Shown: in pieces, positions 32,977 to 39,583 of the stretch
Layout: every line of letters starts with the position of its first letter
Position numbering within the stretch: position 1 is the first letter of the stretch
Source of the DNA: Planctomycetales bacterium
Lineage (GTDB): Bacteria > Planctomycetota > Planctomycetia > Isosphaerales > Isosphaeraceae
Length of the DNA stretch: 39,583 nucleotides
Assembly: GCA_027451885.1 (NCBI GenBank)
Contig: DAIDHX010000129.1
Coordinates: forward strand, 1 to 39,583
Direction of reading: 5' to 3'
Translations under genes and position numbers: made by a program
Notes under the pieces: generated by a model
Databases searched by the model: none
What the model saw: only the letters and a program-made list of their open reading frames with translations
Told to the model about the DNA's origin: nothing

Positions 32977-33210
32977 TTAGAATCCTGCGCACGTACCGCC
33001 TGCGCACTGTGGGCGGCCACATCCTTGCGCGGGTGCCGCGGCGGCAACCGGCAGAGAACCCCGGCCAACCTGGGCGGCCGCGGGCGCGCTCATCAAACGC
33101 TCCGCTTTCTCGTGGCCGCAATGGGGGCAGGGCACGGCCTGGTTGAGGTCGCGCACAAGTGCTTCAAAGCGACGGTCGCAAGGCTCGCAACGGTAATCAT
33201 AAAGTGGCAT
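32977..33210 (-). CDS. FmdB-family zinc-ribbon protein
   Basis: A 77-residue member of the FmdB/regulatory protein zinc-ribbon family. MPLYDYRCEPCDRRFEALV opens with CxxC at 8-11, and VPCPHCG supplies CxxC at 28-31, giving one zinc site. A second half of 45 residues is Ala-rich with three further Cys (about 64, 69 and 74), a common but poorly understood tail in this family. GAGGAA lies nine bases before the ATG at 33210. Upstream in-frame starts are ignored because the conserved MPxYDYRC start is at 33210. It is divergent from nnrE, with 179 bp between the starts. Role unknown beyond a likely metal-bound regulatory or chaperone function. Confidence 0.92.
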   Translation of the reverse strand: MPLYDYRCEPCDRRFEALVRDLNQAVPCPHCGHEKAERLMSAPAAAQVGRGSLPVAAAAPAQGCGRPQCAGGTCAGF

Positions 33211-33389
33211 GGCGGGGTTCCTCGGAGAGCGGGCCGCGACTCCACGCCCCGGGCGCCTCATCGATCCGTGCAAGGCAACCGTGATACGCAGGCGCTGGCC
33301 GCAGGTTATTCTTGGATGGGATCGGCAGGATGTCAATTCACGCCGCGGCGGGGTCGGTCGCGCGCACGGAGCTCGGGAGCCCGAAGACC

Positions 33390-34130
33390 ATGCAAGCCAA
33401 TCGAAGGAACATGTCCCGCCAGGAGCTCAGGGAGCTTGATCGCCGCGCGTTCGAGGAGTGTGGGATTCCCACCCTGCTGCTGATGGAGAATGCCGGCCGG
33501 GGCGCGGCGGAGCTCCTGGACGAGCTGGTGCAATCAGGCCATGGCCCAGTTGAGGCACACGATGCACACGGCTTGCGGCCGCCGATCTTGATTGTGTGCG
33601 GTCCCGGTAACAACGGTGGCGATGGCGCGGTCGTTGCCCGCCACCTGGATGGCTGGGGATATCCAACGCGAACAATCTGGCTGGCAAGCCAGCGCGCGCT
33701 TACGGGAGACGCGGCGACCCAGGCGCGGATTCTGGAACGAAGCCGGATCGCGCAGGAATTTCTGGATGACGTTGAATCCGCCGTGAACCTCGCGCACGTC
33801 GAGGCAGCGCTCAACCAGGCGGAGTGGCTGGTCGACGGTGTGTTTGGAACCGGTCTCTCGCGGCCGATTGCCGGCCTCGCGCGCCAGGTTATCGAACACA
33901 TGAATCACTCGGGGAAGCCCATCCTGGCGCTTGACCTGCCTTCCGGTCTCGACGCGGACACCGGCCATGCGCCTGGGATCGCGGTCAGAGCCGCGGCCAC
34001 GGCCACCTTCGCCGCGCCAAAGCTCGGCTTTCAGGCGCCTGGGTCGTTCGCCTATACCGGTCAAATCGCGGTCATCGATCTTGGCTTGCCCCGGTTCCTG
34101 CTCGACACGGAACGCGAGGCGCCTCAGTAA
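33390..34130 (+). CDS. nnrE: NAD(P)H-hydrate epimerase (YjeF N-terminal domain)
   Basis: A 246-residue enzyme that interconverts R and S forms of hydrated NAD(P)H, repairing damaged cofactor for the dehydratase. Motifs are MSRQELRELDRRAFEECGIP, LLMENAGRGAAE, CGPGNNGGDGAVVARHL (68-85, nucleotide and phosphate binding), WLVDGVFGTGLSRPI and LDLPSGLDADTG (ligand-site aspartates). ATAAFAAPKLGF-type residues (AATATFAAPKLGF) close the domain. The dehydratase (NnrD) half is absent, as in many bacteria with split enzymes, and no nnrD is nearby. The start may be 33390 or the ATG at 33411 that begins the family homology. The latter has GAAGGA only 2 bases upstream. Confidence 0.95.
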   Translation: MQANRRNMSRQELRELDRRAFEECGIPTLLLMENAGRGAAELLDELVQSGHGPVEAHDAHGLRPPILIVCGPGNNGGDGAVVARHLDGWGYPTRTIWLASQRALTGDAATQARILERSRIAQEFLDDVESAVNLAHVEAALNQAEWLVDGVFGTGLSRPIAGLARQVIEHMNHSGKPILALDLPSGLDADTGHAPGIAVRAAATATFAAPKLGFQAPGSFAYTGQIAVIDLGLPRFLLDTEREAPQ

Positions 34131-34154
34131 ATCGAAAGCCTGGGCGCGTGTCGT

Positions 34155-34940
34155 TCAGTAGACCGGTTTGGCGTCGCGGGGATCAGGGGCCTGAATGCCT
34201 GTGGTCTCGACGGCACCGCCGGCGCGTGATCCGGCGTGCGTGCGATGGGGAGTCGCATGGGCGATGCCCGCCGCCGTGGCGGGATGAGATGGCGTTTCGG
34301 CACGGCTGGCGACGGGTTCGTGGTCAGGCGTGTCATCGTTGTCGGCAACGTCGGCCGGGGCGTCGTCAGGATCGGGGATTGCGGGCGCGGCTTCCGGCAC
34401 GATCACGACCTGCTGTTCGCCCTGTACGGGCGGACTGGAAGCACCAGCGCCGAACTGCCACCAGACGAGACACGCGGCAAGGATTGCGGCGGCGGAGCTC
34501 AAGCCAAGCACCGCCCCGCGGTGCGCGGCCGGCGCCAGCCGCGCAGGCCATCGCGTCCAGCCACGAAGCCCGTCATACGCCCACGCGTGGTGCAGCGGGC
34601 GCTCGTCGTTTAACATTCGGAGTACCGGATCGAGCCGATCCACGCAGGGCTCACCACGATGCGCGGCCGCTTCCTCGACCCGGGCGATCCGTTCCTCAAG
34701 CTGGGGCCAGAATGACTCCATGGCGCGAGGACGTTCACGCCCCACCGTCTCCAGGGCGTCAAGCGCCCAGGAAAGCGCAAGCCGCTCCTTGCGGCAGGCC
34801 TCGCAGTCGAGCAAATGCCGCTCAATCGTACGCCGTTCCTCGGCACGAAGATCCGCGTGCTCGCCTGTCTCCCCCTCCCGGTCGTCGCCAACCAGGAGCG
34901 GAAGCCGAGCCTGTACCCACGAACACCAAGAATTACTCAT
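34155..34940 (-). CDS. Membrane anti-sigma factor with zinc-finger motif
   Basis: A 261-residue protein. The N-terminal anti-sigma domain has the ZAS motif H42-x3-C46-x2-C49 (HLLDCEAC), typical of zinc-binding anti-sigma factors that hold ECF sigma factors. A helical linker follows, then one membrane helix at about 145-163 (AVLGLSSAAAILAACLVWW), then an Asp/Pro/Ala/His-rich periplasmic region without a recognised domain. The ATG at 34940 overlaps the sigma gene stop by 8 bases (ATGAGTAA), so both are translationally coupled and the long in-frame extension upstream is excluded. The partner is the sigma factor encoded immediately upstream. Confidence 0.88.
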   Translation of the reverse strand: MSNSWCSWVQARLPLLVGDDREGETGEHADLRAEERRTIERHLLDCEACRKERLALSWALDALETVGRERPRAMESFWPQLEERIARVEEAAAHRGEPCVDRLDPVLRMLNDERPLHHAWAYDGLRGWTRWPARLAPAAHRGAVLGLSSAAAILAACLVWWQFGAGASSPPVQGEQQVVIVPEAAPAIPDPDDAPADVADNDDTPDHEPVASRAETPSHPATAAGIAHATPHRTHAGSRAGGAVETTGIQAPDPRDAKPVY

Positions 34941-35685
34941 CGTTCGACCCGCATTTCGCTTCGCCATCCATGGGTTGACCGATTCGACCGTCCTGCCGAC
35001 CCTGCCATTGATCTCGAAATCGCTGCCGCGCCAGGGCCAGCCGCCACCGCACCGTCGGCTCCTTCCGGCCCACAATCGCCGCGACCTCGGAGGTAGAAAA
35101 CCCCTCCAGATCGCGGAGTACCAGAATCGTCCGCTCGCTCGCCGGCATGCGCGACAAAATAAACTGAACCTCCTGAACCAGCTCCGCTCGCTTTCGAGGA
35201 TCAGGGCTCGCGGGATCGAGCCCGTGGCCATCCCGCCTGCCTTGCCCAGAAAGCGACAGCGTCTCGACACGCGCCCGCCGCAGCCAGTCGAGCGCGAGAT
35301 TCACGCCAATTCGAAACAGCCAGGGCCCAAACCGGCGCGACGAATCAAATCGATCCAGTCGCTGGTAGATGCGCCAGAACGTTTCCTGCGAAAGATCACG
35401 CGCCTGTTCCACGTCCCCCACCAGACGCGATAAAACACCAATCAGCTTGCGCTCATAGCGCGTGACCAGGACGCCGAACGCACGCTGATCGCCATGCCGA
35501 GCACGCTCGACCAGCCAGGCGTCGTTGAGCTCGCCCTGATCGCCCAGCAAATCGGGCGAGGGAGTTGTGGGAATGCGGCCCCCCATCGCCTGGCGGCGGG
35601 TGTCTCGCGATCCGGAGCCCGATTCCTGGGCCCTCACGTCGATCCCGTGTTCCGGATCGGACCCAGACTCACCCAGCTTCCGCAT
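34933..35685 (-). CDS. ECF RNA polymerase sigma factor (anti-sigma-controlled)
   Basis: A 250-residue sigma factor. It has an N-terminal extension of about 50 residues. Region 2 is at about 55-130: DAWLVERARHGDQRAFGVLVTRYERKLIGVLSRLVGD, DLSQETFWRIYQRLDRFDSSRRFGPWLFRIGVNLALDWLRR. Region 4 is at about 170-225: LSRMPASERTILVLRDLEGFSTSEVAAIVGRKEPTVRWRLALARQRFRD. These are textbook ECF motifs. GGGGAGG lies about six bases before the ATG. Its TAA stop overlaps the anti-sigma start, the usual arrangement for co-regulation. The genes it controls are unknown. Confidence 0.94.
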   Translation of the reverse strand: MRKLGESGSDPEHGIDVRAQESGSGSRDTRRQAMGGRIPTTPSPDLLGDQGELNDAWLVERARHGDQRAFGVLVTRYERKLIGVLSRLVGDVEQARDLSQETFWRIYQRLDRFDSSRRFGPWLFRIGVNLALDWLRRARVETLSLSGQGRRDGHGLDPASPDPRKRAELVQEVQFILSRMPASERTILVLRDLEGFSTSEVAAIVGRKEPTVRWRLALARQRFRDQWQGRQDGRIGQPMDGEAKCGSNDE

Positions 35686-35771
35686 CGCGTGTCCTCCCCA
35701 CGCTTCTTATCATACGGAACGCACGTCGAGAACGCTGGACGAATCCTGTCTGGGGGTGATGAACGGAATCG

Positions 35772-35799
35772 ATCATACATTTTTCGAGCTTTTGTTTAA
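35772..35799 (-). promoter_or_regulatory. Possible promoter for the sigma/anti-sigma operon
   Basis: On the minus strand TTAAAC (35799-35794) is followed 16 bases later by TATGAT (35777-35772), about 86 bp before the sigma start. The -10 matches five of six consensus bases but the -35 only three. It lies in the most AT-rich stretch of the gap. Weak support. Confidence 0.25.
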
Positions 35800-35845
35800 C
35801 ATTGTTCTCGCGTTCAGGGCCTGGGCACGGGCGTTGAGGTGAAGC

Positions 35846-36805
35846 GTGGCGGAATGGGAATCGCGGGTAGCGCGGTGCGAGATTCCATGGCGTCGTCGCG
35901 CGCTTGAGGTTCTCTACCAGCGGGTTCCCGCGCCGTTGCGTGATCGGCTGATTGGGCATGTGCTGGACGAATGCGCGCGAGGAGAAGTTGATCTTTCGGG
36001 ATTATGGGTTGCCCTGGGCCGAGGGGGCCGAATCGAGGGGGTGTTACTGACGCAGGAATTGCCGGGTCGGGCCGCGGCCGTCTGGGCGCCTGAGACGCGC
36101 TCGCGCTGGGGGCGGTCCGCGCTGGCGCGGGCGCTCGTGCGGGGCGCGCTGGCGGATCTGGGCACGCGGGGTTTTCTGCTGGCCCAGTCGGTGCTGGATG
36201 AATCCGCGGATCCCCGTTCCGCTCGGGACCTTGCCGCGGGAGGGATGCCGCGCGTTACCGAGCTATTGCGGCTGGAGCTTGAGCCGCGCACGGTTCTCGC
36301 CGCTCCCGGCGACCTGGTTTTTTCCTGGTGCGCCTATTCTGACACGCTCGACGCCGAATTCCGCGAGACCCTGGCCGCGACCTACGTGGGCAGCCTGGAT
36401 ATGCCCGAGCTTGAAGGCGTGCGGAGCATGGAAGAGATTCTGCAAGGGCACCGCGGCGCAGGCCGGTATGACCCGGAACGCTGGCGGCTCGGCCGCATTC
36501 CCGGCGAGCCTGCCGCCGCCGCGGTTTTGATCCTCACTGAACACGAGGACCGCGGCGTCTGGGAGGTCGTTTATCTGGGCTTAACTCCCCCGGCGCGGGG
36601 GCGCGGGTTCGGCCGCGCTGTGGTTGCGCATGCGGTCGAAATCGTTCAAGGATGTTCCAGTTCACTCGAGCTCGCCGTCGACGCTCGAAACACACCCGCG
36701 GTCAACCTCTACAACGCCGCGGGTTTCCGGCTCCGCGACCGCTGCGCTGTTCACCTGGCCGTTTTTGGCCGCCCAGCGCCAGATTCCTCACGCGGACCGT
36801 CCTGA
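35846..36805 (+). CDS. GNAT-family acetyltransferase, probably two-domain
   Basis: A 319-residue protein from a GTG start with GAGGTGA upstream. The C-terminal half is a clear GNAT domain: WEVVYLGLTPPARGRGFGRAVVAHAV (about 237-262) has the acetyl-CoA pyrophosphate loop RGRGFG, followed by LELAVDARNTPAVNLYNAAGF, the last strand and helix. The N-terminal half (about 15-140) has a degenerate GNAT-like layout (RRALEVLYQRVP, GRIEGVLLTQELPGRAAAVWAPETR), so the protein resembles tandem-GNAT enzymes. The acceptor is unknown. It is divergent from the sigma gene (160 bp). Confidence 0.86.
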   Translation: MAEWESRVARCEIPWRRRALEVLYQRVPAPLRDRLIGHVLDECARGEVDLSGLWVALGRGGRIEGVLLTQELPGRAAAVWAPETRSRWGRSALARALVRGALADLGTRGFLLAQSVLDESADPRSARDLAAGGMPRVTELLRLELEPRTVLAAPGDLVFSWCAYSDTLDAEFRETLAATYVGSLDMPELEGVRSMEEILQGHRGAGRYDPERWRLGRIPGEPAAAAVLILTEHEDRGVWEVVYLGLTPPARGRGFGRAVVAHAVEIVQGCSSSLELAVDARNTPAVNLYNAAGFRLRDRCAVHLAVFGRPAPDSSRGPS

Positions 36806-37111
36806 ATTCCAGGCGATCCCGCCACTTTAACACCCCCGCGAAGTTGCCCGGGGCAATAGCCTGTTCTACGGTTCTAGCGAAGTCAAATTCGGCCCCGGTT
36901 TTATTGGCGCCGAGCCCAACAACGAAATGACGCCCAGGCCGGGCGTCGGTTCAATCCCGCGTGAGGCTTCTGCTCGCTTCTTTTTGACTCAGATCACCCG
37001 CGACGTGCTCGCCGGATGCGATCGTTCCGCGCCCTTTCGGAAACAGCCGCGTCAAATCCGTCCACCGCAGACGAACCGCTATCATTGCCGATGAGACAAG
37101 GAGTTGTTCAC
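36806..37111. other. Intergenic region with a short hairpin
   Basis: 306 bases between the GNAT gene and the surface protein. A hairpin (ACGCCC, 5-base loop, GGGCGT at 36930-36946) lacks a T-run. A GGTTCAATCCC string nearby resembles a tRNA T-loop, but the flanks do not pair. The promoter of the next gene is presumably here, and none was identified. Confidence 0.5.
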
Positions 37112-39583
37112 ATGTTCATCAATTGCGATCAATCGTGGCTCGACGACGAACTCATGAAGCTGGGCCGCCGGAATCGCAGGGCGCGGAGGCGGCGATCGCG
37201 CAGGCCGGGCATGGAATCGCTGGAAACGCGCATTACCCCGACCGCGGACACCTGGACCGGCGCGCTCAGCAATCTCTGGTCGAATCCAGGGAACTGGACG
37301 GGGGGCGTGCCGAGCACGGGGGAGGATCTGATCTTTCCGAGCTCCGGCGTGACCAATATGACCTCGGTCAACGACCTTGCGGCAGGCGGGAATTACAGCT
37401 CGATCACCGTGGGTGCGTCGGGTTACGACATCCTGGGGAATCAGCTTGGCCTCACGAACGGAGTCACGGCGAGCTATGGGTCGGGGGTTTCGCTGGTTGA
37501 GCTCGATATGACGATTGGCGGCGGCACGGTTTCCGTCAGTCCGGGGGGCGAGCTTGATCTGGGCGGTGCACTTTCCGGGACGCCCGGGCTTGATCTTTCG
37601 GGGGGCGGCACGCTCGGGATGGTCGGCGCGGTGGGGAATTCTTACCTGGGCGCGACCACGGTCGATTCGGGTTCGACCCTGGTGCTGGAGAAGACGAAGA
37701 ACGCGATCGCGGTTCCTGGCACGCTTGTCGTGAACAGCGGCCTGGTCAGCGATCTCAACGGGAACCAGATTACAGCCGGGTCCGCGGTGACCGTGAACAG
37801 TCCGGGCCAGCTTGATTTGAACAATGTGAATGAATCGATTGGGGCACTTACGCTGACGGGCGGCTCGGTGGCGAGCGGAACCGGGGTTTTGAGCGTTGCG
37901 GGTAACGTGACCTCGGCGAGCTCGAGCACGATGGCGACGATCAGCGGCAACGTCGCGCTGATAGGCACGGGGCAGGTGTTTGATGTCGCCGATCCTGTTA
38001 CGCTTTCGATCGATCTGCAAATCGCGGCGGCGATCTCCGGCAGCGGCGGAATCGTCAAGCAAGGTTTAGGTTCGATCGAGCTCATGGGGGCGAACACCTA
38101 TACTGGGCCGACGACGATCACGGCCGGCAAGATCCAGGTTGACTCGACATCGTCGCTGGGTGGTTCGTCGGGCGCGGTCACGGTGGCGACCGGGGCGGAG
38201 CTTGACCTCAACGGTCCAATCTCGCTGGCGAATCCGCTTTCGATCGCGGGGACAGGCACGGCGGGCGCGGGCGCGCTGGTCTCCAGCGGCGGCAACAACA
38301 CGCTCTCCGGCAACGTCACGCTCACGGGTGCAACGACGATCGACGTCGCCGCGAGCCAGCTTACGCTCAGCGGCGTGATCTCGGACGGCGGCTCGGGTTA
38401 CATACTCACCGAAACGGGCGGTAACACACTCCTTCTGAATCCGAGCACCGCCAACACCAACACCGGCGGCATTGTTGTGAATGCCGGCACACTCGACTTG
38501 AACGCGATCCAGGGAACCGCGCTTGCCGGGCCGCTCGTGATTGGCGACGGCACCGATCCCGCACTCGTGCAGAGCCAGGGCTCAATTCAGTTGAACGGCG
38601 TTGCGCTCACGGTCAATTCCAACGGCACGCTCAATCTCAACAACTTGAGCGACACCGTCTCCGGAATCAACATCACGGGCGGCATGATCGAGACCGGAAC
38701 CGGCCGGCTTACCGATAACGGCGGGATCACGTCAAACAGCTCATCCACAACCGCCACGATCAGCGGCACCCTGAGCTTCGCCGGGGCGACGGCGCCCCTG
38801 TCGATCGCGCAGGGGACCACCTCGAATGGGGTCGATCTGGATCTCTCCGCCAATCTCCTGGGCTCAGCGAACATCTCAAAGACCGGCGCGGGCAAGCTCA
38901 AGCTCGATGGCTCGAACTCTGGCACGACCGGCACCGTCGCCATCAACACCGGCATTGTGGAAGTCACCACTTCGCAGGGGCTTGGCAGCGGCGCGGTCAC
39001 GGTGGCGAACGGTGGCGAGCTCGACCTCAATTCCACCACCGGCGTGACTCTCAACAACACGCTCGCCATCGCGGGCGCGGGCGCGGGGGGCGGCGGCGTT
39101 GTCGTCAACCAGAACGGCGGCAACAGCTTGACGGGGAATGTCACGCTGGGCGCGAATTCGACCCTGGTCTCGATCTCGGGCAGTTCGAGCAATCTCGAGC
39201 TCTCCGGCGCCATCGGCGACGGCGGCTCAAACTTCGGCCTGACAATGAGCGGCGGCGGCGACTTCACGCTCGGCGGCTCAAGCGCGAATACCTACACGGG
39301 AAGCACCGTGCTCGATGCCGGTGTGCTCTCTCTTTCCAAGTCCGCGAACAAGATCGCGATCCCGGGCAACCTGACCATCGGCGACGGGACCGACACCGCG
39401 CTTGTCAACGACAATAACGGCGGCCAGATCAGCCCGAGTTCGAGCCTGACGCTGCTTGCCGCCACGACCACAGTGAGCGCTGAGCTTGACCTACTCGGCG
39501 TCACGGAGACCGTGTCGTCGATCACCATGAACAACGGCGGCGAGATCGCTACCGCCGCCGGTACTCTGACCGACTCCGGAAAC
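37112..39583 (+). CDS. Large beta-strand-repeat surface protein (autotransporter-type repeats), 3' end outside window
   Basis: At least 824 residues, open to the window end with no stop. AAGGAG lies eight bases before the ATG. An Arg-rich segment (GRRNRRARRRRSRRP) precedes MESLETRITPTA, a variant of the LExLExR.TP sorting motif of planctomycete exported proteins. Then comes a Gly/Ser/Thr/Asn-rich, Cys-free beta-helix region. Typical repeat units are SGSGGIVKQGLGSIELMGAN, NTYTGPTTITAGKIQV, ISKTGAGKLKLDGSNSGTTG and SANTYTGSTVLDAGVLSL, i.e. autotransporter-associated beta-strand repeats, spaced by about 60-200 residues. A parallel beta-helix at the cell surface is inferred. Its C-terminal domain, which would show the anchoring mode, is not visible. 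Confidence 0.88.
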   Translation, partial: MFINCDQSWLDDELMKLGRRNRRARRRRSRRPGMESLETRITPTADTWTGALSNLWSNPGNWTGGVPSTGEDLIFPSSGVTNMTSVNDLAAGGNYSSITVGASGYDILGNQLGLTNGVTASYGSGVSLVELDMTIGGGTVSVSPGGELDLGGALSGTPGLDLSGGGTLGMVGAVGNSYLGATTVDSGSTLVLEKTKNAIAVPGTLVVNSGLVSDLNGNQITAGSAVTVNSPGQLDLNNVNESIGALTLTGGSVASGTGVLSVAGNVTSASSSTMATISGNVALIGTGQVFDVADPVTLSIDLQIAAAISGSGGIVKQGLGSIELMGANTYTGPTTITAGKIQVDSTSSLGGSSGAVTVATGAELDLNGPISLANPLSIAGTGTAGAGALVSSGGNNTLSGNVTLTGATTIDVAASQLTLSGVISDGGSGYILTETGGNTLLLNPSTANTNTGGIVVNAGTLDLNAIQGTALAGPLVIGDGTDPALVQSQGSIQLNGVALTVNSNGTLNLNNLSDTVSGINITGGMIETGTGRLTDNGGITSNSSSTTATISGTLSFAGATAPLSIAQGTTSNGVDLDLSANLLGSANISKTGAGKLKLDGSNSGTTGTVAINTGIVEVTTSQGLGSGAVTVANGGELDLNSTTGVTLNNTLAIAGAGAGGGGVVVNQNGGNSLTGNVTLGANSTLVSISGSSSNLELSGAIGDGGSNFGLTMSGGGDFTLGGSSANTYTGSTVLDAGVLSLSKSANKIAIPGNLTIGDGTDTALVNDNNGGQISPSSSLTLLAATTTVSAELDLLGVTETVSSITMNNGGEIATAAGTLTDSGN

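Noticed and set aside
31268-33000. Origin of replication next to dnaA
   Set aside because: No cluster of DnaA boxes or AT-rich unwinding region was seen on either side of the gene.
36930-36946. Hairpin as a terminator of the GNAT gene
   Set aside because: The stem is only 6 bp and is not followed by T residues. It is also about 125 bp from the stop.
36946-36965. tRNA-like T-loop (GGTTCAATCCC)
   Set aside because: The flanking bases do not form a T-stem, and no acceptor, D or anticodon arms fit.
36927-37094. 55-codon open frame (MTPRPGVGSIPRE...) before the surface protein
   Set aside because: No ribosome binding site, and its stop lies over the Shine-Dalgarno region of the next gene. Composition is unremarkable.

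Overview
The window (39,583 bp, GC-rich) looks like a chromosomal segment of a planctomycete, most likely from the Isosphaeraceae or Gemmataceae group. This placement is inferred from gene content: a Tat-exported DUF1501 protein, an ECF sigma factor next to a Ser/Thr kinase with a WD40 tail, two proteins with planctomycete-style N-terminal sorting motifs (LE..EEKVLLS and MESLETRITP), a long beta-strand-repeat surface protein, tandem VWA proteins, and an M2 peptidase with a Tat signal. No insertion sequence, phage gene, CRISPR array, tRNA or rRNA was recognised.

Layout. The left edge (1-64, minus) holds the first 21 codons of an exported protein that continues outside the window. It is followed by about 1.4 kb without genes (65-1470), filled with a degenerate two-module repeat. 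From 1471 to 5876 lie a small membrane coiled-coil protein, a convergent M2 (ACE-type) peptidase, an alpha/beta-hydrolase-fold protein whose catalytic His seems lost, and an NTF2-like membrane protein. From 5895 to 9500 (minus) a probable four-gene operon reads GNAT, polysaccharide deacetylase, SurE, lipoprotein. From 9675 to 18165 there are mostly minus-strand envelope genes: a LolA-like protein, a di-haem oxidoreductase, a polytopic membrane protein, YceI, an M28 peptidase and a polysaccharide flippase. This stretch also holds two plus-strand genes, a sorted surface protein and a 49-residue very basic protein at 11439-11588. A clear intrinsic terminator lies after yceI.

The most interesting region is 20139-26693. 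Four plus-strand genes with gaps of 86, 5 and 49 bp form a probable operon: two paralogous membrane-anchored VWA-domain proteins, a 678-residue subtilisin fused to a PatG-type domain (the cyanobactin maturation protease family), and a 66-residue peptide with six cysteines in its last 31 residues. No YcaO cyclase or classical cyanobactin precursor is present, so this is a candidate non-canonical peptide-maturation system. The protease itself carries two CxCxxC motifs at its domain junction.

The right part holds a 1186-residue kinase-WD40 protein and its upstream ECF sigma factor, a divergent DnaA with altered P-loop and DNA-contact residues, an FmdB zinc-ribbon protein, NAD(P)H-hydrate epimerase, an ECF sigma/anti-sigma pair overlapping by 8 bp, a two-part GNAT protein, and an autotransporter-type beta-strand-repeat protein that runs off the right edge without a stop.
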